A stretch of 64,000 bases of DNA from Physella acuta (lineage: Eukaryota > Mollusca > Gastropoda > Physidae), in the NCBI RefSeq assembly GCF_028476545.1, contig NW_026732754.1, forward strand, positions 1 through 64,000, in the 5' to 3' direction. This document shows positions 19,689-29,224 of this stretch, in pieces. Made by a program: the position numbers and the translations under genes. Numbering within the stretch: the stretch's first letter is position 1; each line of letters opens with the position of its first letter. Under the pieces are notes generated by a model that did not search any database, was not told where the DNA came from, and saw only the letters and a list, made by a program, of their open reading frames with translations.

Positions 19689-20688
19689 CGCCAGCCATAA
19701 ACACAACAACCAAGTAGAAACCAGGAAGGGGGCAATAACCGCCCGGCTGTTGGTACGTGATGTATCTCTTTATATTAAGACGAGTAGAATTCGACATCCA
19801 CCAGTCCTATTCAACAAAGATTTTATACGGTCAACATGTTTAAACATGACTTTTAAAAAAAAAATCGATAGTAAAGGCGCGTGAGTTGGATTAGACAATG
19901 GGGTAGGGCACCTGCCTTTGAGTATGACGCGAGTAGCGGCACACAAAAGGACATGGTCACACAGACGTCAGACAAAGGGAGAATGAGATTGCAACACACA
20001 AAGGGACGGGGTACCACCTGCTACCACCTCCCCCACCCGACCCCGGGTTTCACCCGCGTCACCCCCACCCACACCCTCACTGGAGGGTGGTGAAATACTA
20101 TTTTACGATATACTGTTAAAGCCGGACTGTCGTCCAGGTCAATAAAAACAACCAACAAATGGGCAACTGGTCAACAACCGATAAACTGATCATCTGGTCA
20201 ACTACTGGTCAGTTGGTCCACTGGTCAACAAAATGTATAACATTATTATTTAACCATTAATAAAACAATAGCTCAAGTGGTCAGTTGGTCAACTGGTCAA
20301 TATATCGATCAATTGATCAAAACAATAACCTCCTCCTCCTCTATGATAATCGTTTTGGTCAACAAGTGGTCAAGTGGTCAACATACCGATCAAAACAATA
20401 ACCTACTAGTCAAAATAATCAACAGTTGTTTAATGAACAATCAACAACGGGCTAAAAATCAATAGTTGGTCAAAAAAACAGGGACATAAATCAACAGGTG
20501 GTCGAGAATCAATCAATAACGGGTTAAATAATCAACAGGTGGTCAAAAAATCCATCAATAACGGTCAAAATATGCAACAGGTGGGCAAAAAATCAATCAA
20601 TAACGGTCAAAATAATCAAACAAGTGTCCCTCCTCCGCCTCCCCCTCCTCCTCCTCAATAATACCCAAAGGGGACCTACTATACTACT

Positions 20689-20694
20689 CATGGG
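20689..20694. repeat. Right target-site duplication of the Polinton
   Basis: CATGGG, an exact match to 7361-7366. Confidence 0.9.
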
Positions 20695-21104
20695 AGCTAT
20701 CATAGGTTGGGGTAATAGAATAAGAGGCTGGAGTTATTACAGCAAATTATTCTAGCTCAAATGTGTCTAGGGACGTGTGGAATTTCTGTATTAACCTACA
20801 TACGCCTCCTGTTGTAGTTTGGTGTTAATGCAAATACTTGATATCGCAATGTGTTGTCAATTTATATTTATTATTCCGCACCTGCTGTCGACATTCCTCG
20901 CCGCGTGTTTAATCATAGGTTAAGTTTAAAAGTTCCACTGTATTCACCTGGTGGCTAAGGGTAACTGTCTGATGTAGATTTATAGTTTCAACCAGTTTAA
21001 TCATAGGTTAAGTTCAAGTGTTTGGTTGTATTTAACCTTGTGGCTAACCAGTAGAGAATTCAGCATGAACGTGGTCTCTAGTCGACACCCTGTGTGTGCA
21101 AAAT
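20695..21104. other. Flank of the Polinton, no gene seen
   Basis: The first 45 bases resemble the G-rich minisatellite at 6700-7366, confirming the insertion site. The rest includes two loose copies of TTTAATCATAGGTTAAGTT (near 20910 and 20998). Confidence 0.5.
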
Positions 21105-21418
21105 CAGAGGCGTAGCGACTCCTCCCGGCGTCCGGCGACAAACTTTCAATTTGGCCCCCCCCCCATATTTTTTATATTTATAATTCAAAACTGCAGCTAA
21201 AATGAGCTTTTATTTTTTTTCCAACCCATTTTGGCGCCTCTAGGGTCGGCGCCCGGGGTCATGTATTCCCCCCCCCCCCCCCCCGTTGCTACGCCTCTGT
21301 GCAAAATATATTTTGTGTGCGAGGTTCTTAGAAATTACTATACTAGGTTGTATTAATTTTATTTTACAACTTCTGCGCGGCCGCGCAACCGCACAGTTTA
21401 GAGAAAATTTTGCCTCAG
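21045..21418 (+). mobile_element. Older GC-ended repeat split by the hAT MITE
   Basis: Once the MITE is set aside, the flanks (TGCAAAATATATTTTGTGTG ... CTGCGCGGCCGCGCAA ... CAGTTTAGAGAAAAT) match the short element at 35998-36156. The left boundary is uncertain. Confidence 0.5.
21105..21299. mobile_element. hAT-type MITE with perfect 8-bp target duplication
   Basis: Ends CAGAGGCGTAGCGAC / GTTGCTACGCCTCTG form inverted repeats. The flanks TGCAAAAT at 21097-21104 and 21300-21307 are identical 8-mers, as expected for hAT. The interior is about 165 bp with poly-C and poly-T runs and no coding capacity. Confidence 0.88.
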
Positions 21419-21517
21419 ACTGAATCTTACCCGGGACTCATAGGATTTATATTACAAAAACTACCTTTACCTAGTTTTAGCTATATTAATACTTTTCCGA
21501 GCCCTTAAAAATTGACG

Positions 21518-21600
21518 ATGTAGTGGGGCGAAGCGCGCAAGTTTGCTAACCCGAAAGTCCGGAGTTCGGATCCCGTGCAACGGAAGTAAATTAAAAAAAA
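21518..21600 (+). mobile_element. Possible tRNA-derived SINE head
   Basis: TGGGGCGAAGCGCGCAAGTT ... GGAGTTCGGATCCCG has A-box and B-box spacing like the SINE heads elsewhere here, with GTTTGCTAAC corresponding to GACTGCTAAC. No body was recognised. Confidence 0.35.
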
Positions 21601-21999
21601 GAAAACAGGAAGTATTCGGAATTTATTGGCTATGGCACATAACACGTCGACACGTAGTATTTAGATATAACCGACGGAATTCCATTCGAGATATTATAGT
21701 TAAAGAAGAAGAACCTCCTTTAAAGTTTTGCAACCCCTGCACCCCCCACCCCCACCCACACACCACTCTATCCGCCATTTTTCGTTTTAATTATTCGTCC
21801 TGTCATCACTCCGATCTTTATCTAACGCCTAATTAAAGAGACATGGTGTATAATTATTACGTAAAAATTGTGTTTTGCTCTATATATAATACACAGACGC
21901 CCTCTTTGTCCTAGTAATGTCATGTATCATCAATTCTGAATGCACCACTCCAATTAACCTTAAAACATGATGTACGCAGTATTCAATCATTTATTGCGG

Positions 22000-22312
22000 A
22001 CAATTTAAAACAGCCAATCATTCGTCGCGGAGATCTAGGGCATTCTGGGAAAACGACATGTCGCCCACACTAAAAACCCGCTTAATACCAGATCTATTTT
22101 TATCATGGCGGAAGTTTAATAAAGTCGTCTGGGCACGATTTTCTACAATTCTAAACTTTTTTTTCCCTTCAAACGTGGCTAGAATGAGCGAAGTCATTTC
22201 GCTGCAGAATCTTCATGATTTTTTTTTATTAACATCTAAGGTTGTATTTCATCATTCGCGGAGGGAAAACGTCAGCTGTTTTTTTGCTGATGTGTCGTAA
22301 GTTGTGGGTTGT
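22000..22312 (+). promoter_or_regulatory. Candidate host promoter and first exon
   Basis: CCAATCATT near 22015, GGGCATTCTGGGAAAACGA (close to the ZNF143/Staf GCATTCTGGGAA core) at about 22038, and ATGGCGGAAGT (YY1/ETS-like) at about 22104 form a housekeeping-style cluster. An ATG at 22184 opens about 37 codons that run to a strong donor-like GTAAGT at 22297. The peptide (MSEVISLQNLHDFF...) is not recognised. No downstream exon was found. Confidence 0.25.
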
Positions 22313-22479
22313 CCAGTAATTTTACTGGATTTTTTTCCCTAAAGACCTACTCCGGCCTAACTTCAATGTATTCAGTATAAGTCCAATACAACTGCTGCCT
22401 ACGTTGTTTATCTGTAAATTTTAGTATGGTTTTATTTAATGTTTTTTTACGTCTAATTAAGTTACAGGGTGTGGAACAG

Positions 22480-22870
22480 CATGATTAGATGGTAGTCACC
22501 ACGACTGCTAACGTGAAAGTCACGAGTTCGAATCCCGGGTTTAGTCGGTGAGACGTCCCCAGTGTTTCTTTTAGACTTTTTTCTCCAGGGAGGGGGGGGG
22601 GGGCACTTGATGTTTTCTATATAATTTCCATTTTGTTCTGGGGAGGGGGGGGGGGGCGGTGGCGGTAGACCTTATTCAGGTGGCTCCACCGCCCCCCCCC
22701 CCCTTCCCAGAAGAGATGCAAGGAAGAAACTGTGGACGTCCCTTGAGTACAAGGGAGTACCTGACGCACGTTAGGGAAACTTAGCCGCTGACCACACTCT
22801 TTTTCTGTATATCAGGGTAATTTTAACAGATAAACTCTACTTCATCTGCCCCATGTTATTTTTCTTGGCA
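22480..22870 (+). mobile_element. tRNA-derived SINE, interrupted by a MITE
   Basis: Head with GACTGCTAACGTGAAAGTC and B box CGAGTTCGAATCCCGGG. After the insertion the body resumes: TTGAGTACAAGG, CCTGACGCACGTTAGGGAAA, GCTGACCACACTC and AAACTCTACTTCATCTGCCC. Same family as 37552-37800. Confidence 0.8.
22560..22734 (-). mobile_element. hAT-type MITE nested in a SINE, 8-bp target duplication
   Basis: Flanked by GACGTCCC at 22552-22559 and 22735-22742. The ends CAGTGTTTCTT and CACAGTTTCTT (reverse complement of the right end) form imperfect inverted repeats. It contains poly-G/poly-C blocks and an internal GGCGGTGG/CCACCGCC pairing. Related copies lie at 1700-1853 and 23494-23637 in the opposite orientation. 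Confidence 0.82.
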
Positions 22871-23490
22871 CGAAAAAAGTTTATGAGATGAAGTGAAGGG
22901 CTCTAAGGAGACAAGACCACCACACAAAATATGACCGCAAATAACACATCTTCATTTTTATTGGCAACATTTTCACGCAAATCCACCAGTCCTCTTGGTG
23001 TGCTGAATATGGTGGTGGATTAAAATTCATACTCTATTACGTCATATCCGCTGTCGTGGGTGTTGCGGGTTTTAAAAAATTTCACTTCCTGGATGATAAA
23101 CGAAACAAAAAAAATTCTTTATTTACTTTTTCATCAAGCGAAGAATCCGCAAGGGGGAGATAACTATCACAAACATTTTCTGGCGTCGCTTGTGTTTACT
23201 ACACCATGGGGATGACCTAGATACGGGGAAGAGCTTCCCACTTTCCTTTCACCTTGCTTTGATCACACCTCCAGTGATATGCACACCTGGCCAGGTAATT
23301 TACATCATGCACCTCTCACATAGCTGTCAATGCCGAAGGTTGAGCTTTTTGAAATCTCTTGCTGTAAAACTTAAAAATGTATAAAGTGCAAGTCTCGGCG
23401 TGTTAGAGATTTTAAAAGCGACAAAACAATTCAAGCACTTGAAATGTTAGTGGCATTCTGTGAACACATGTCAGGCATCTCTTCAAGGGG
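22871..23490. other. No gene or repeat recognised
   Basis: Mixed-composition sequence. One short plus-strand frame at 23190-23384 has no recognisable features. Confidence 0.4.
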
Positions 23491-23493
23491 TGG

Positions 23494-23637
23494 GGGGGGC
23501 ACAGACCATACCGCTAACGAAATAGAATTTATATGGAAAATATATACTTTAATCAGTGTCCACTCCCCCTCCCCTTAAAGTTTAAAATGCCCCCCCCCCC
23601 CCCACCAGGAGAAAAAAGTCTAAAAGAAACACAGTTC
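23494..23637 (+). mobile_element. Copy of the hAT-type MITE
   Basis: Contains ATATGGAAAATATATAC, poly-C, GAGAAAAAAGTCTAAAAG and AAACAC in the order seen, inverted, at 22560-22734. The target duplication is not clear. Confidence 0.5.
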
Positions 23638-23959
23638 AGACCTACAGCTAATCGTTTAATGTGTTGACTGCTTAAATGTTCATAACTTGCAAAATACGCA
23701 AAAAAAATTCCTTTGTGTGATAGCCATAGAATAGCGAGGTTTTTTTTTTTAAGAAATCATTATCAAAATCTCGATCCACGTCAAAAATACAAATCGGAAA
23801 ATGTCGCGAAAAAAAAGATTGAAGGTGGTAACTTCCGGTTATCTGACGTGATACGCCTTAGCCTATGACGTTTGGTTTGGATTTCTACACAAAGGGAGGG
23901 AAAGGTCAGGAATAATGAGGTACATTGATATTTCAGTTAAGCGTTTCTTTTTTTCTTCT

Positions 23960-24125
23960 TTCTCCCCCCCCCCCCCCCCGCACGTAACGGATTCCCCCTC
24001 CCCCCCCCCCAGCCTCCACTCCATCAACCACAGTCTCGTTTGTTCGGGTTGTGAAGGTCAGACTCACACACGCATGCGTACACACACACACAAACACACA
24101 CACACATATATACACACACGTACCA
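23960..24125. repeat. Poly-C runs and CA microsatellite
   Basis: C runs at 23964-23980 and 23999-24010, then ACACAC with ATAT interruptions from about 24063. Frames on both strands are simple-sequence artefacts. Confidence 0.8.
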
Positions 24126-24189
24126 ATACATAACAATATGAGTTGTTGCACATACACACCATCTTCAAGCCCAACCAACTCCAAGGTTT

Positions 24190-24455
24190 ACCGGTCTGAA
24201 GTCTGTAGGTTAGCCTTGTATGCACTCAACTCAGTAGGCCTACTCATCCTATCTGTAGCAACTCAGCTTTAATTCGTACTTGACCTAAGCCTGTAGGTCG
24301 GCACTATATCTATTCAGATCTAATTAGTAATTGACCTAAATATCCATTCGTGTATCTACCCAACTCAAAGTACTTAATCTAAGTCTGTAGGTCAGTACTG
24401 TTAGTACTCAGCTCTAATTGGTACTTGACCTGAGTCTGTAGGTTAGCCTTTGAAT
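24190..24455. repeat. Degenerate tandem repeat, ~60-70 bp unit
   Basis: Four loose copies of a unit with TGACCTAAGTCTGTAGGT, a GTACTCAGCTCTAATT-like segment and GGTACT. Old and non-coding. Confidence 0.65.
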
Positions 24456-25026
24456 CCATCAGCCCTGCTTAACTTTAGTATCTTGATCGACCCCCGATTA
24501 TAATCAGGGCGTGGATATCAAAATAAATGTGTGTGTTACTGACCACATATTCTCTCCAAATGACCGTCTGACCTGACCAACTTCTTTATCACAATATTTT
24601 TTAAACACATTAATGCATCCACAAATCCAAAAACAAATTTTATTTTTTTTAGAGGTAAATGAATCAATGGAGTGGTTAGAGTTCCAAGCTTTCACTCGGA
24701 TCTGAGTTGTACAGTTTTTCTAAAAAAAAATTATTTAAAAGCAACTGTCCAGTTGTGCTCAGTCGTAGCTTTACGTTTCTTTGAATAAATAATTTAAAAA
24801 AAAAAAAAAACGATTTTTTCTTCTTTTATTTTTCTTTCTTTCTGAATCTTAACCTCCCTTACATTTATTTTTTCAACCACCTTGTCTAAACAAACACAAA
24901 CATATTTTTCTCTAAATTGTCCAAGTCAGCCAAAGAATGCATTAAAAAGAAACATCTCCCCAGCTAAGCTCTAATTGTCTACAATGTTTATTTGAAAACA
25001 GACATGGGTGCTCTCCCCTTTCCCAA
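24456..25026. other. AT-rich sequence, no gene seen
   Basis: Poly-A near 24797-24810 and long T-rich stretches. Nothing recognised. Confidence 0.4.
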
Positions 25027-25030
25027 ACTT

Positions 25031-25171
25031 TTTACTTTCTCGTATATACGAAGTATAGAGAAAGTCTTGTAATCGTGCAAAAAAAAAAAATCGAGATTTT
25101 TGCAAATCTCGACGTTTTACATCTCACTGATACGGAAAAACATAATTTTGCAATCTTGTCCGTATGTCTGT

Positions 25172-25213
<42 letters not shown>

Positions 25214-25735
25214 GTGTGTAAACACGATAACTTGAGTACCGTTACAGCTAGGTTGATGAAATTTCATATACAAGTATTTTATCAAAATCGTAGATCCGTA
25301 TCAACTTTTGAGCGATTTCGGATAACCGGAAGTGGTACTTTTTCTACTTTGAATTTTTCAAAAGCCTATAACTTGAGTACTATTTCAGATAGATAAATGA
25401 AATTTGATATGTAAGTAAAAGATCTAATTCTCTACCTTCTTTAAAATTTTGAGAATTTTTCGTTGACCGGAAGTACTTATTTACGCTACTTCCGATTTCT
25501 CAAAAAACTAATGTAAATTTTAAAAGTACTAATAATATTGCGCACTATTATGCGCTTTTTTATTCGCGTTCACTTGGTGTGCAATTAATTTGTCTACGAG
25601 ATTTTATTCTATTTTTAAAACTTTAAGTATTTAAAAGGGATTAAAAATCATGTCTATAGCCCGAGTTCCCATCCCCTGTTATTTTATATAAGAATATTCG
25701 AGAAAGTTTAGGGGAGATCACTCCCGGTTTATTTT
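25031..25735 (+). mobile_element. ~700-bp non-autonomous repeat (Helentron/pearl-like), copy A
   Basis: Starts TTTACTTTCTCGTATATACG and ends with the hairpin GGGAG-ATCA-CTCCC followed by GGTTTA. A TG microsatellite lies near the start. ACTTTCTCG near the 5' end recurs inverted (GAATATTCGAGAAAGT) just before the terminal hairpin. Subterminal inverted repeat, internal microsatellite and 3' hairpin together are the plan of HINE/DINE-1/pearl elements. There is no coding capacity. Copies B and C are at 33655 and 48651. Confidence 0.7.
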
Positions 25736-26055
25736 TTTTTCTTTACAAAACCTTTCCATTTTTCGAAACATTCCGGAACTTCCCATTCAACAAATTAGCT
25801 TCACTTTCCACGATAATTGTTTTTTACTGTAGCTGGGTAACGAAACCTTATGAGCGTTTTAAATTACTCCATACCTCGCATACTGAGGCCATGTGTTTTT
25901 TTTTTTAATTTTAAATTAAAAAAACCTCTAAAATAAAACAATAGTGGCTTTTTTTTTATACCCGTTTAGAATTTATCTTATTGAAATACGCCTAAAACGC
26001 CTATCCACCTAAAATGACGCCACCACCTCACTTAGCCATCCCATCCTGCAAATAG

Positions 26056-26086
<31 letters not shown>

Positions 26087-26760
26087 GGTTTTTAAAATAG
26101 CGATTTTTTTCTAAAAGTATTAAAACAAACTGGATCTATATCGGGTATATAAATTAACGATCAGAATATTTTACAAAAAAGTCTTCTTCAATATTAAAAA
26201 ATAAAATTAAAAAAATAAAATAAATATTGTTTTCATCGCTTTGCAAAATTCAAAAAGGAGACGTCACACGTTCGAATCAGCAAACCCCTGTCACAAAACT
26301 CCTAACCTTGAGTATCATGTCTTTGACAAAGTACCAATATCCGTTTCCCTATCCTCTTACCCCTCCCCCTCCACCCCGTCCTTATATAAAAACAACACCA
26401 GTGTATATATTCCCCAACACAGCACCGCCCCCCCCCCCCCCCCCTGTTCGTAGTGTTCACCCAGAACGCCAGCCACAAGGAATGTTCCTGGTTCCTCTAG
26501 CCATAACTCTATGTTTATGTCTGTCGACCTGTACGTTTGTATAACTAGCACAAACATCCCCCCGACGCCAGACTAAACAAAACGCCCTGTTATGTTAAAT
26601 ACTACACGACATAAACCTAACAGTCCCATTTTGTTGATAACTAGTTTGAGATTCTGGAATATTTTTTTATATAAGTTTAGACATGAAGTATTCACTGGAA
26701 TGTTTTCGAAAGCTTGATAAAAATGTTGAAATAGTTTATACTGGATTAACACTTGCTTTA
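25736..26760. other. AT-rich and C-rich sequence, no gene seen
   Basis: Poly-T at 26058-26086 and poly-C at 26429-26444. The Pro-rich frames at 26227-26544 come from C-rich simple sequence and have no recognisable features. Confidence 0.45.
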
Positions 26761-26764
26761 TTGT

Positions 26765-26910
26765 ACGGAGTGGCCTAGTGATAGAGCGCTAGACTGCTAC
26801 CACGAATGTTTCGAGTTTGGATCCGGGTTCAAGTCAGTAGACCGTCCCTGAGTCAAGCCAAGCTCTGATGGATACCTAAGCGGCTAAGGGATAATTTGGT
26901 CAGCACTATA
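26765..26910 (+). mobile_element. tRNA-derived SINE, plus-strand copy
   Basis: Complete tRNA-like head: A box TGGCCTAGTGATAGAGCGC, GACTGCTACC, and B box CGAGTTTGGATCCGGGTTC. The body start TCAGTAGACCGTCCCTGAGT follows. It abuts an inverted copy. Confidence 0.82.
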
Positions 26911-27021
26911 CCCAGCCGCCTGGGTGAACTCTTGGACGTTCTACTGATTTGAACCCAGATTCGAACTCGAGAATTTCGGGTACGCAGTCTAGCGCCCGAC
27001 TGCTAGGCCACGCCGTCCCAT
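26911..27021 (-). mobile_element. tRNA-derived SINE head, minus-strand copy
   Basis: The reverse complement reads GGGACGGCGTGGCCTAGCAG ... CTCGAGTTCGAATCTGGGTT ... CAGTAGAACGTCC, the same head as its neighbour. The head-to-head pair can form a hairpin. Confidence 0.8.
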
Positions 27022-27059
27022 ATTATAGGCACTGTCTTTCCCAAAATCTTCTATCTATA

Positions 27060-28451
27060 TGTTGGCTGGTATCCTAATGTTGGCTGGTTATTAAATGGTT
27101 GTCACATGTTGCTTGTTTTTTTGTGTGTAGTTACATTCTGGGTTGGTCATAGCTGGATCGGGGTAATGTGCCCCCCTCCCCTTCTCACAAGACGCCGCAC
27201 GGTTCTCACGGCGCTGGGGTCTGGCAGGGTGTGACGGTGTCACGGATAATTGACGAGGTTCACAGTCGTGGACTGTGGCCGTGACCGGTCCCTAGGTGTG
27301 TGCATGCATTGTGTTCAATTTTATGTCCTGTCTCCCCAATGGTCGTCTGCTTAAATTTACGAGCGTGAGGTCGCGACTGTCAGTTGGGGTCAGCAGATGG
27401 TCTAAAAGTATGGGAAAAAGTTTGGTTGGATGTAGGCTATTTAAGAGGACTGTGTAAAGCTCTCTGTCTCTTACACACACGCAGCTAGGGCTAGAGGCTA
27501 CTCGAGGCCTTATGGCAGCTGATGTATGGTTGATATGGCCTGGTGTTTACACCAGCGGCCCAACGTCGTGTTTTTGTAACAATGTGCTTCGTTCCTGTGT
27601 GATATTATTGTTATTTGCTGTGGCCTAGATGGATGTGGTACGTGTGGCCAGATATTGTACCAGAGGCCAATGTCTTTTTCTCCAGTGGTTGGAAACCCTC
27701 CTGTCACTTGAGTACGATGTTTTTACCAGATTTCTGATGTCTAGTTTCCTCGGTTGGAAATATTCCTGTTGTTCTAGTGTTGAACTAGGTTGTTTTAAGG
27801 ACCGCATTTTTAGAAGGATTTAAACCAAGAATTAGTGGAATCAGAACTAGGGATATTAACATTTTCAGATGTGATTCTGGGATTACGTAGCAGTGCAAGA
27901 AATAAAATTAGGACTAGAAATAATAACTTTGACATGTGTGATTCTGAGATTATGTAACAGTGCGAGAAATGAAATTAGGATTAGAACTAACATTTACGAG
28001 TGTAATTCTGAGATTACCTAAGCAGAGCAGTAGCGCAGGACTTGAGGAAATGACATTTATATGTGTGTATTCGGAGTTGTATGTTTTATTATGAATTAAT
28101 GTAAGCAAGGTGAATAATTCAGTATGAAGATGAAGTTTAAGGATTTGTGGTCATTTTTAATCTGTATTAAGAATTCTAGTGATGTTCTTGAATATGAAAG
28201 ACTGGCCAGGTCTTATTTGTGTGGTGTCTTTAGCTTTGGCTTTTACGTCTATATTTGTTACGTCAAAATGAAGATAAATAAATGCATTAACTGTGTGTTT
28301 ACTAAGTTTTATTTTTAGTGTAAAATTAATGTTGTAGTGTTTGTACAGTAATTAGTTTGCTCAGGTCTTTTAGACCTTCCTGTCCCAACGGGAATGCCAC
28401 GGATGAGTGAATAAGATCACCTATCGGTTTAAAAACAACCCCCACGTAACA
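27060..28451 (+). repeat. 5' LTR
   Basis: Carries a TATA-like CTATTTAAGAGG near 27438 and an AATAAA at 28277-28282, compatible with promoter and poly(A) functions. Small frames in it repeat identically in the 3' LTR and are not genes. Confidence 0.9.
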
Positions 28452-28453
28452 TT

Positions 28454-28471
28454 TGGTGTCAGAAGTGGGAT
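28454..28471 (+). promoter_or_regulatory. Primer-binding site, tRNA-Leu
   Basis: TGGTGTCAGAAGTGGGAT is complementary to the 3' end (including CCA) of animal tRNA-Leu of the CAG type, from memory of that tRNA. It starts 2 bases after the LTR, the expected distance. Confidence 0.8.
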
Positions 28472-29224
28472 CCGTGCTTGAGCAAACTAAATTAAGATTG
28501 TTTAAAATTGGTTTTTAAATATGTTGAGTATGTGTTGGTTTACCTCAACATATTTTTTTTTTTTTGTTATTGCCTTTTTTATTTGCATTGTTAACTTTTG
28601 GAACGTGTAGAATACGTTTAATTTACTGTAAGAATTTGAGCGTGATTACTGTTATTTTGTGTGTTTTTGCATTGTGCTAATGTTACACACTTTATTAGCA
28701 CTGACGGAATTATTTTTAGACCATTTTTTATAAGAATTTGGGTAGCCAGTTGACATGCAACCTGTGTAAGTTTTAATGGTGTTGAGCGTATTATTGGCAA
28801 CTATGGTATTCGTTGAATAGTAATTATTGTGGATGAAACATGCTGTTACATAATTTTATGACTGGGAAGACTTGGCTGATATTGGTACTGGATGTACATT
28901 ATCAGGCCTTGCGGTATAGAATTATGGTGACTGACGAGTATTTATCTTTATTGATGGCCATTTATTTGTAGTCGAAAGGCGTGATTTGTCCATTTTGGTT
29001 AACCACCCTTTAAAGATAAATACGTGTTGATACCTGGTTTCAGTAGATGTTCATTTTTGAGACATTTCAGTATGCTCATTGATGTTTTTACCTTCAGTGG
29101 CCTTTACTGTAAACTAGAGGTATGTGTTGTGTCAGTAGGTGAACAGTAAAGTAGAATGTTTATCTCAATTAGTTGTCTTTGTTAAGTTGATTGCGGGGAC
29201 GCAATCATTTTTGCGGGGGAAGCA
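28472..29224. other. Non-coding interior of the LTR element
   Basis: About 750 bp, T-rich, without coding potential. A purine tract GCGGGGGAAG directly before 29225 is a probable polypurine tract for plus-strand priming. Confidence 0.7.

Larger units (their letters stand above)
7367..20688 (+). mobile_element. Polinton/Maverick element, 13.3 kb
   Basis: The ends are AGTAGTATAGTAGGTCCC on the left and its reverse complement on the right, flanked by the 6-bp duplication CATGGG. The long inverted repeats match each other apart from one tandem expansion. Between them lie the Polinton gene set: family B polymerase, A32-type packaging ATPase, RVE integrase with chromodomain, probable penton, double-jelly-roll capsid protein and adenain-type protease, plus small proteins. 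The well-matched arms and open frames point to a recent insertion. The element looks close to whole, with at most one or two departures from the family plan. It is on the short side for the family (commonly 15-20 kb). Confidence 0.96.
19213..20688 (-). repeat. Right terminal inverted repeat of the Polinton
   Basis: 1476 bp, reverse complement of 7367-8984 without the 143-bp expansion. The inner edge (GGAGCTAGCC) falls inside the protease gene. It contains the 91-codon gene, TGGTCAA-rich repeats and a CCTCCTCCTCC tract before the terminal GGGACCTACTATACTACT. Confidence 0.95.

Noticed and set aside
26227-26544. 105-residue Pro-rich frame
   Set aside because: The middle is poly-C and CT-rich simple sequence. 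A different phase is also open for 70 codons.
27292-27823. Short frames inside the LTRs (60-65 residues, both strands)
   Set aside because: They repeat identically in both LTRs, overlap each other on opposite strands and show no retroelement motifs.
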